Below, one piece after another: positions 1-4,392 of a stretch of DNA of 5,696 nt. Every line of letters starts with the position of its first letter. The stretch's first letter is position 1. A program made the translations under genes and the position numbers. Origin of the DNA: Pseudomonadota bacterium (GTDB lineage Bacteria; Pseudomonadota; Gammaproteobacteria; Burkholderiales; Burkholderiaceae_D). The stretch covers positions 1 to 5,696 of the forward strand of contig JAEZVM010000272.1 of NCBI GenBank assembly GCA_023420795.1, in the 5' to 3' direction. The notes under the pieces are model-generated. The model was not told where the DNA came from, did no database searches, and worked only from the letters and a program-made list of their open reading frames with translations.

Positions 1-20
1 TCGAAATCAAAATCCGTCAT
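1..20 (-). CDS. gltK: Glutamate/aspartate ABC transporter permease GltK, first codons only (cut by left edge)
   Basis: Only the start is visible: an ATG at 18-20 followed by codons for M-T-D-F-D-F and a partial codon. The start is supported by a strong ribosome binding site (GGAGGT, 29-34, 8 nt spacing) and by its position 2 nt after the gltJ stop. In glt operons the gene after gltJ is normally gltK, the second inner-membrane permease of the glutamate/aspartate importer, and an aromatic/acidic N-terminus fits. Identity rests almost wholly on gene order, since six residues cannot be diagnostic. The 2-nt gap and the ribosome binding site inside the gltJ end suggest translational coupling, which would suit two permeases that form a heterodimer. 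Confidence 0.6.
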
Positions 21-22
21 GA

Positions 23-760
23 TTATTTACCTCCCGATGTGATGAAACCTGGCACGGCGACTTTTCTTTCGATGAAGCGCATCAGGAAGACCACGACGAT
101 GTTGATCAGTACATAGAGGATGGTCGCGGCGGTGAAGGCCTCGAACACCTGGAAAGAGAATTCCTGCATCGAGCGCGCGCGCGCCGTCAGCTCCATCAGG
201 CCGATCGTCAGCGCTACAGCGCTGTTCTTGATGATGTTCAGGAATTCGCTGGTGAGCGGCGGAATCACGATGCGGAAAGCCATCGGCAGAAGCACGTAGC
301 GATAGGTCTGCGGCAGCGTCAGGCCGAGTGCAGTGCCGGCCATCTTCTGGCCGCGCGGCAGCGCATTGATACCGGACGAGACTTGTACTGCGACCCGCGC
401 CGAGGTGAAGAAGCCCAGCGAAATCACGGCGGTGACGAAGGGCGCGTTCGGCAGGCTCTTGAGCCAGTTGCCGAAATCGGCCGGCACCAGTTCCGGCATC
501 ACGAAGAACCACAGGAACATCTGCACCAGCAGCGGGATGTTGCGAAACAGTTCGACGTAGGCGTTGGCGATACGCACCACCCATTTGTTGGGGACCGTGC
601 GCAGCGTGCCGATAATGGCGCCGAGAATGAGGGCCATGATCCAGGCGGTGAGCGCGGTTGCCAGCGTCCAGTAGAGGCCGGACAGCAGCGTGTCCATGTA
701 GGTGCCGACGGCGTCGGGGGACGGTTCCCAGAAAATGCGCCAGTTCCAGTTGTAATTCAT
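23..760 (-). CDS. gltJ: Glutamate/aspartate ABC transporter inner-membrane permease GltJ
   Basis: This 245-residue permease of the polar amino acid (HisM/GlnP-type) family forms the membrane channel with GltK for import of glutamate and aspartate delivered by GltI. Visible features are a Trp-rich N-terminus, then a hydrophobic segment at about 28-52. A conserved ELFRNIPLLVQMFLW stretch at 70-84 follows, typical of amino acid permeases, and another hydrophobic segment lies at about 106-120. The EAA loop that contacts the ATPase lies at about 137-168 (AGTALGLT ... LPMAFRIVIPP). The EFLNIIKNSAVALTIG block follows at 172-187, and a last membrane segment at about 213-228. Length is normal for the family. 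The ATG at 758-760 has a modest AAAGG site at 769-773. A 163-nt gap containing a terminator-like hairpin separates it from gltI, whereas gltK follows after 2 nt. I see no frameshift or missing motif. Confidence 0.93.
   Translation of the reverse strand: MNYNWNWRIFWEPSPDAVGTYMDTLLSGLYWTLATALTAWIMALILGAIIGTLRTVPNKWVVRIANAYVELFRNIPLLVQMFLWFFVMPELVPADFGNWLKSLPNAPFVTAVISLGFFTSARVAVQVSSGINALPRGQKMAGTALGLTLPQTYRYVLLPMAFRIVIPPLTSEFLNIIKNSAVALTIGLMELTARARSMQEFSFQVFEAFTAATILYVLINIVVVFLMRFIERKVAVPGFITSGGK
29..34 (-). promoter_or_regulatory. Ribosome binding site of gltK, embedded in the last gltJ codons
   Basis: On the minus strand GGAGGT lies 8 nt before the gltK ATG. It is made from the gltJ codons for Gly-Gly just before the terminal Lys and the TAA stop. 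This is a near-perfect Shine-Dalgarno sequence and decides the gltK start. Ribosomes finishing gltJ pass directly over it, which favours coupled translation of the two permeases. Confidence 0.8.
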
Positions 761-842
761 GTCAAAAACCTTTGTCTTTTTATCGACCTGCCACCACCTC
801 CCGCATCACCGGAGGCGCGAGGCGACAGTTTGCTTTGCTTGC

Positions 843-857
843 GCCATGCAGCATGGC
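843..857 (-). repeat. Short perfect palindrome in the gltI-gltJ gap
   Basis: Two 7-nt arms (GCCATGC and GCATGGC) flank a single base, so as RNA it would form a 6-bp stem with a 3-nt loop. It lies between the terminator-like hairpin after gltI and the gltJ start. It could be part of the leader structure of gltJ or a protein-binding dyad; nothing in the sequence decides between these. Confidence 0.4.
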
Positions 858-865
858 CTGCGGCG

Positions 866-906
866 AAAACGAAAAACGGGAGGCATTCGCCCCCCGTAAT
901 CGTTTT
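866..906 (-). terminator. Intrinsic terminator / attenuator between gltI and gltJ
   Basis: Read on the minus strand, the core is an 8-bp GC-rich stem (CGGGGGGC / GCCTCCCG, arms 889-896 and 877-884, one G-U pair). Its loop is 4 nt, GAAT. A run of five T at 872-876 follows directly, then CG and four more T. Flanking AAAACGA (900-906) and TCGTTTT (866-872) are also complementary and could lengthen the stem. It begins 27 nt after the gltI stop. This is the classical form of a Rho-independent terminator. Because gltJ and gltK follow in the same direction with no obvious promoter of their own, it is probably leaky. The likely effect is more gltI mRNA than permease mRNA, as is common in binding-protein-dependent operons. 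Confidence 0.8.
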
Positions 907-923
907 ACCGCAACAGGATTCGC

Positions 924-1829
924 TTATTGATAGACCGCCGGATCGCCGGAATCGGTCGGCTTGGCGAAAATCCGCTTCATCTGTTCGCTCATCGGCCAGT
1001 TCAGGTTGATGCCCTTCGGCGGAATCGGCGAGGTGAACCACTTCGCGTAGATCTTGTTGATTTCACCGGACGTGTACACATTGCTGATGGCCTGATCCAC
1101 GACCTTCTTGAACGCCGGATCGTCGCGACGCATCATGATGCCGTACGGCTCGACGCTCAGCGCTTCCTTGGTGATCGAATAGTCGTTCGGGTTCTTCGAG
1201 CTGGCTGCCAGCGATGCGAGCAGGATGTCGTCCATCAGGAAGGCGACCGCGCGGCCGGTTTCGACCATCAGGAAGGATTCCGCATGGTCTTTCGCGGACA
1301 GCAGGTTCATGCCGAGGTTCTTCTCGCCGTTCAGCGCGGTGATCATCTTCATCGACGTGGTGCCGGCGGTCGATACGACCGACTTGCCCTTCAGGTCGTT
1401 GATCGAATTGATGTTCGACGCTTTCTTCGCGAGGAAGCGGGTACCGACGACGAACATTGTCGGCGCGAACGAGACCTGCTTCTGGCGTTCGATGCTGTTG
1501 GTGGTAGAGCCGCATTCGAGATCGATGGTGCCGTTGGCCATCAACGGGATGCGTGTCGCGGATGTGACCGGGTTCATCTTCACGTTCAGCTGGCTCAGGC
1601 CGAGATGCTTCTGGATGGCTGACACCGCCTTCATGCACAGATCGATCGAGTAGCCCTGATAGGACTGCTTGTCGTCCAGATAGGAAAACGGAATGGAGGA
1701 ATCGCGCACGCCGAGGGTAATGGTGCCGGAATCCTTGATTTTCTTGAGTGTGCCGCTTTCTTGTGCTTGTGCAGCACCAGCGATCAGACCTGCACCGATA
1801 AGAACAGCGATCAGCTTGGATATGTTCAT
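924..1829 (-). CDS. gltI: Glutamate/aspartate-binding periplasmic protein GltI
   Basis: This 301-residue solute-binding protein (family 3) captures glutamate and aspartate in the periplasm for the GltJK permease. Residues 1-22 form a signal peptide: Lys at 5, a hydrophobic core, and cleavage after Ala-Gln-Ala at 20-22. Recalled ligand contacts of the Shigella/E. coli homologue (Arg24, Ser72, Arg75, Ser90, Thr92, His164, Asp182 of the mature protein) all map here at a constant offset of 18: Arg42, Ser90, Arg93, Ser108, Thr110, His182, Asp200. The family signature block ECGSTTNSIERQKQVSF at 105-121 is intact. Two cysteines are present in the mature part (65, 106). Length matches E. coli GltI. 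The ATG at 1827-1829 is supported by AGGAG at 1835-1839 and by the signal peptide beginning there. It is followed by a terminator-like hairpin and then gltJ, and preceded by gdhA with its own 175-nt gap, so it probably has its own promoter. Confidence 0.95.
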   Translation of the reverse strand: MNISKLIAVLIGAGLIAGAAQAQESGTLKKIKDSGTITLGVRDSSIPFSYLDDKQSYQGYSIDLCMKAVSAIQKHLGLSQLNVKMNPVTSATRIPLMANGTIDLECGSTTNSIERQKQVSFAPTMFVVGTRFLAKKASNINSINDLKGKSVVSTAGTTSMKMITALNGEKNLGMNLLSAKDHAESFLMVETGRAVAFLMDDILLASLAASSKNPNDYSITKEALSVEPYGIMMRRDDPAFKKVVDQAISNVYTSGEINKIYAKWFTSPIPPKGINLNWPMSEQMKRIFAKPTDSGDPAVYQ

Positions 1830-1857
1830 GACGTCTCCTGGAAAAAGTTACCGGGCT

Positions 1858-1889
1858 AGTGTATCAAAAAAGCTTTGAATTCTTGGCAA
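1858..1889 (-). promoter_or_regulatory. Candidate sigma-70 promoter of gltI (weak match)
   Basis: On the minus strand TTGCCA (1884-1889) could be a -35 element. It is followed after 18 nt by GATACA (1860-1865), a poor -10; the overlapping TACACT (1858-1863) is a better hexamer but sits at 20 nt spacing. Transcription would then begin about 25 nt before the gltI ATG. The region is the only AT-rich stretch in the gap, which is the main support. The hexamers alone are not convincing. Confidence 0.28.
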
Positions 1890-1926
1890 ACTTTCTCGGC
1901 TAATTGACAACGCCTTGATGCATTAC

Positions 1927-1957
1927 AGCCCGTTCCAGCCCAATGCTGGAGCGGGCT
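1927..1957 (-). terminator. Long hairpin downstream of gdhA, possible terminator or 3'-end stabiliser
   Basis: Two 13-nt arms (1927-1939 and 1945-1957) are complementary at 12 positions, with one C-A mismatch on the minus strand (a U-G pair if read on the plus strand) and a 5-nt loop. The hairpin starts 47 nt after the gdhA stop. No T-run follows on either strand, so it is not a canonical Rho-independent terminator. It could still end or protect the gdhA transcript and so separate it from gltI. The inverted repeat is certain; the role is inferred. Confidence 0.5.
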
Positions 1958-2004
1958 TCCGCCGATTGCTGATGTTGACTAGTGGAAAACCACAATTGCG
2001 CAGA

Positions 2005-3291
2005 TCACGGATACAGTCCGCGCATTTCGCGCGCCTGCAAGACCCGGGTACAGGCGACGATGAATGCCGCCGTGCGCAGTGACACCTTCTTCTCTTCGGC
2101 CAGTTGCCAGACGGCGGCAAAGGCTTCGCGCATGATGCGCGTCAGGCGCTGGTTGATCTCTTCCTCGGTCCAGAAGAAGCTGGAGAAATCCTGCACCCAT
2201 TCGAAGTAGCTGACCGTCACGCCGCCGGCATTGGCGATCACGTCGGGCACGATCAGCACGCCCTTGTCGTGCAGGATATCGTCGGCCGCCGGCGTGGTCG
2301 GACCGTTCGCTCCTTCCAGAATGATCTTTGCGCGGATCTTCCCGGCATTGGCTTCGGTGATCTGCTGCTCCAGCGCGGCCGGTATCAGAATGTCGCAATC
2401 GACTTCCCAGAACTGGCTGCCGTCCTTGAGTACTTCGGCATTGCCGAAGCCAGCGACGCTGCCGTGCTGCTTTACATGCGCCTGAAGCGCTGCGACATCG
2501 ATGCCGTCCTCGCGCACGATGGTGCCGCCGTGATCCTGCACCGCGACCACCTTGGCGCCGGCCTCCGCGAACAGGCGCGCCGCGACGCCGCCGACGTTGC
2601 CGAAGCCCTGCACGGCAATGCGCGCGCCCTTGATATCCAGCCTGCGCTTGGCGGCCGCCTCGCAGCCCACAACGAACACGCCGCGCCCGGTCGCTTCCTG
2701 CCGCCCCAGGCTGCCGCCGAGCGAAATCGGCTTGCCGGTGACGACGCCGGTGGCGGTCGCGCCCTCGTTCATCGAATAGGTGTCCATCATCCACGCCATG
2801 ATCTTCTCATTGGTGTTGACGTCCGGCGCTGGGATGTCCTTGGTCGGGCCGATGATGATGTTGATCTCGCTGGTGTAGCGGCGCGTCATGCGCTGCAGCT
2901 CGCCCATCGACAGCGTCTTCGGATCAACGCGGATGCCGCCCTTGGCGCCGCCATACGGCACGTTGACCGCAGCATTCTTCACCGTCATCCAGGCCGACAG
3001 CGCCATCACTTCCGACAGCGTCACATCCTGATGGAAGCGCACGCCACCCTTGCCCGGACCGCGCGAGGTATTGTGCTGCACGCGATAGCCTTCGAAGTGG
3101 GCGATGGTGCCGTCGTCACGCTCGATCGGCACATCGACGATCAGGATGCGCTTCGGGCGCTTGAGGGTTTCCACCCAGCGTGCGAGCGAGCCGAGATGCG
3201 GCGTGACGCGCTCGATCTGCTCCAGATAGACGCCCCATGGGCCGATGCCGTGCGGGGTCAGGTAGGACGGGATTTCATGCTGGTTCGACAT
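2005..3291 (-). CDS. gdhA: Glutamate dehydrogenase (Glu/Leu/Phe/Val dehydrogenase family, about 50-kDa hexameric type)
   Basis: This 428-residue cytosolic enzyme catalyses the reversible oxidative deamination of glutamate to 2-oxoglutarate and ammonium with NAD(P). The dimerisation/substrate domain holds the family signature VPYGGAKGG (111-119) with catalytic Lys117. Substrate lysines Lys81 (in RGPGKGGVRFH) and Lys105, and catalytic Asp157 (in DIPAPDVNT), are also present. Their spacing (24, 12 and 40) matches that recalled for the Clostridium symbiosum enzyme. The Rossmann domain has GFGNVGG at 229-235, then Asp253. NAGGVTVSYFEW at 354-365 closes the glutamate pocket. Length fits the Bacillus RocG-like class, not the roughly 1600-residue GdhB class. 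Cofactor preference cannot be told safely from sequence alone. The ATG at 3289-3291 has AGGAG at 3302-3306, 10 nt upstream. With gltIJK downstream, a role in using imported glutamate is likely. The gene is intact. Confidence 0.95.
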   Translation of the reverse strand: MSNQHEIPSYLTPHGIGPWGVYLEQIERVTPHLGSLARWVETLKRPKRILIVDVPIERDDGTIAHFEGYRVQHNTSRGPGKGGVRFHQDVTLSEVMALSAWMTVKNAAVNVPYGGAKGGIRVDPKTLSMGELQRMTRRYTSEINIIIGPTKDIPAPDVNTNEKIMAWMMDTYSMNEGATATGVVTGKPISLGGSLGRQEATGRGVFVVGCEAAAKRRLDIKGARIAVQGFGNVGGVAARLFAEAGAKVVAVQDHGGTIVREDGIDVAALQAHVKQHGSVAGFGNAEVLKDGSQFWEVDCDILIPAALEQQITEANAGKIRAKIILEGANGPTTPAADDILHDKGVLIVPDVIANAGGVTVSYFEWVQDFSSFFWTEEEINQRLTRIMREAFAAVWQLAEEKKVSLRTAAFIVACTRVLQAREMRGLYP

Positions 3292-3311
3292 GCTTCGAAT
3301 GCTCCTGTGAG

Positions 3312-3349
3312 TTCGTGCCCACCGCGATATGCGGCGGTGCGATAACGAA
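3312..3349 (-). other. Predicted stem-loop in the gdhA 5' untranslated region
   Basis: Nested complementary segments lie just before the gdhA ribosome binding site. The outer arms are 5 nt (TTCGT at 3312-3316 with ACGAA at 3345-3349). The inner arms are 6 nt (CACCGC at 3320-3325 with GCGGTG at 3334-3339) around an 8-nt loop. The fold ends about 5 nt before the AGGAG site on the mRNA. It may affect mRNA stability or ribosome access, but short GC-rich complementarities are common at this base composition. Confidence 0.3.
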
Positions 3350-3352
3350 TCG

Positions 3353-3383
3353 ATGCTAGAGCAACGCGTCGCAGCAAATCCAA
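3353..3383 (-). promoter_or_regulatory. Candidate gdhA promoter (weak match)
   Basis: On the minus strand TTGGAT (3378-3383) is a possible -35. TCTAGC (3355-3360, 17 nt spacing) or TAGCAT (3353-3358, 19 nt) could be the -10. Both are imperfect, as expected for a promoter that needs an activator. A start near 3346 would place the upstream inverted repeat at about -65, the usual position of a LysR-family recognition site. That geometry is the best argument for the placement. Confidence 0.27.
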
Positions 3384-3399
3384 TGCTTTGTGCGCATTC

Positions 3400-3422
3400 A
3401 ACTATGCATTTAATGCATAGTT
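3400..3422. promoter_or_regulatory. Perfect inverted repeat with LysR-type T-N11-A core, candidate operator for gdhA
   Basis: A perfect 10-bp inverted repeat (AACTATGCAT / ATGCATAGTT, arms 3400-3409 and 3413-3422) is separated by 3 bp. Its centre contains T3405-N11-A3417 with dyad symmetry, the consensus form of LysR-family recognition sites. It lies in the gap between lysR and gdhA, with its centre about 120 bp before the gdhA ATG. The adjacent regulator is the obvious candidate to bind it, but any LysR-type protein could. It also could fold as an RNA hairpin after the lysR stop, though no T-run follows on the minus strand, so a terminator role is less likely. Confidence 0.6.
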
Positions 3423-3439
3423 ATTTATTCGAAGGTATG

Positions 3440-4390
3440 TCAGACGGTCTTGCCTGCCGGCTTCCGGCGCTGATTGTGTTCGACCAGATAATCCCATAGC
3501 CGCGCCACCACCGGTTTGCCCGGCCGCTGCGGCGACGGACGCTCACGATAGAGCCGGATTTCCATGTTCACTTCCCATGCAGGCTGGCCGCCATCGGCGC
3601 GTGCGAGCTGCTTCTGCCGGACCTCCCGCACCACTGCCGATTCCGGCAGGAAGGCGATGCCATGCCCTTCCAGCGCCATCATCTTCAGACCTTCGGCCAT
3701 GTCGGTCTCATAGCGCTTTTCCAGGTGCAGGGGACCCTTCGCATCGGACAGGATCAGATCGACCATCCGTCCGAGATAGGCGTTGCTGGTGTAGGACAAA
3801 AAGGGCAGCGGGGACTTCGCAGTGCCGGGCAGCGTCAGTTGCGGCACGCCGGTTCTGTCGCTGCGTGCATAGGCGCGCAGTGCTTCGCTGCCGAGCGTCA
3901 GCATGTCGTAGCGGCTGGCGTCGAGCTGCACCGGCTGACGCGGATGGTGATAGCACAGCAGCAGGTCGCAGCCGCCTTCGACCATCGTCATCACCGCGTC
4001 ATGCACATTCAGCGCATGCAGGCGGCTGTGCAGCACGCCGAAGCCGGACTGCAGCTCCGTCATCCACTTCGGCATGTAGGTGAGCGACAGCGTGTGCGGC
4101 ACCGCAAAATCGACCGTGGTGTGCGCGGTCGGGCGCTTGCCGCGCAACAGCGCGCGTGCGTTGTTGATCTGGCCGAGCATTTCCAGCGCCTGCTCGTAAA
4201 ACACTTCGCCGGCAGGCGTCAGCCGCGTCGGGTAGGAAGTGCGGTCGATCAGGTCGGCACCAAGCCATGCCTCGAGCGACTGGATGCGGCGCGAAAATGC
4301 AGGTTGCGTGACATGGCGCAGCTCGGCGGAACGGCTGAAACTATGCGTTTCCGCCAGCGAGATGAAATCCTCCAGCCATTTGGTTTCCAT
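3440..4390 (-). CDS. LysR-type transcriptional regulator, HypT/YjiE-like
   Basis: This 316-residue DNA-binding regulator has an N-terminal winged helix-turn-helix and a C-terminal effector/oligomerisation domain. The helix-turn-helix lies at about 17-45 (FSRSAELRHVTQPAFSRRIQSLE), with the wing RTSYPTRLTPAG at 50-61. A linker helix at about 62-83 leads to the effector domain (about 91-305). The start METKWL.DF and the TQPAFSRRI helix closely resemble E. coli HypT (YjiE), a hypochlorite-responsive regulator, as I recall its sequence. The effector domain has several methionines (134, 136, 163, 209, 231, 237, 238), notable because HypT senses by methionine oxidation, but equivalence was not aligned. 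The ATG at 4388-4390 follows the exporter stop by 2 nt and has GAGGTGG (4398-4404) with 7 nt spacing. It may regulate gdhA, the exporter operon, or stress genes elsewhere. The family call is secure; the HypT subgroup and the target are tentative. Confidence 0.9.
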   Translation of the reverse strand: METKWLEDFISLAETHSFSRSAELRHVTQPAFSRRIQSLEAWLGADLIDRTSYPTRLTPAGEVFYEQALEMLGQINNARALLRGKRPTAHTTVDFAVPHTLSLTYMPKWMTELQSGFGVLHSRLHALNVHDAVMTMVEGGCDLLLCYHHPRQPVQLDASRYDMLTLGSEALRAYARSDRTGVPQLTLPGTAKSPLPFLSYTSNAYLGRMVDLILSDAKGPLHLEKRYETDMAEGLKMMALEGHGIAFLPESAVVREVRQKQLARADGGQPAWEVNMEIRLYRERPSPQRPGKPVVARLWDYLVEHNQRRKPAGKTV

Positions 4391-4392
4391 CG

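Noticed and set aside
173..184. Alternating GC run of 12 bases in gltJ
   Set aside because: It encodes the normal Ala-Arg-Ala-Arg of the permease and reflects codon choice; no reason to assign a structural role.
797..815. CCTCC/GGAGG complementary pair in the gltI-gltJ gap
   Set aside because: Only 5 bp with a 9-nt loop and a mismatch next to it; too weak to call a regulatory hairpin.
383..1009. Open frame (208 codons) on the plus strand across gltJ and the gltI-gltJ gap
   Set aside because: It overlaps two real genes antisense and its predicted protein has no recognisable motif, so a separate gene is not supported.
757..1041. Open frame (94 codons) on the minus strand spanning the gltI-gltJ gap
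   Set aside because: It starts inside gltI in another frame, would translate through the terminator hairpin, and shows no motif. The gap is better explained as untranslated.
1982..1993. Small GTGG-AAAA-CCAC hairpin just after the gdhA stop
   Set aside because: Only a 4-bp stem that cannot be extended; expected by chance.
2104..3345. Long open frame (413 codons) on the plus strand antisense to gdhA
   Set aside because: It covers nearly all of a clearly functional gene, has an Arg/His/Ala/Asp-rich composition without recognisable domains, and is what codon bias at this GC content produces on the opposite strand.
3380..3387. 8-mer CCAATGCT shared by the gdhA upstream region and the hairpin after gdhA (1940-1947)
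   Set aside because: No symmetry, no consistent position relative to a promoter, and the flanks do not match; treated as coincidence.
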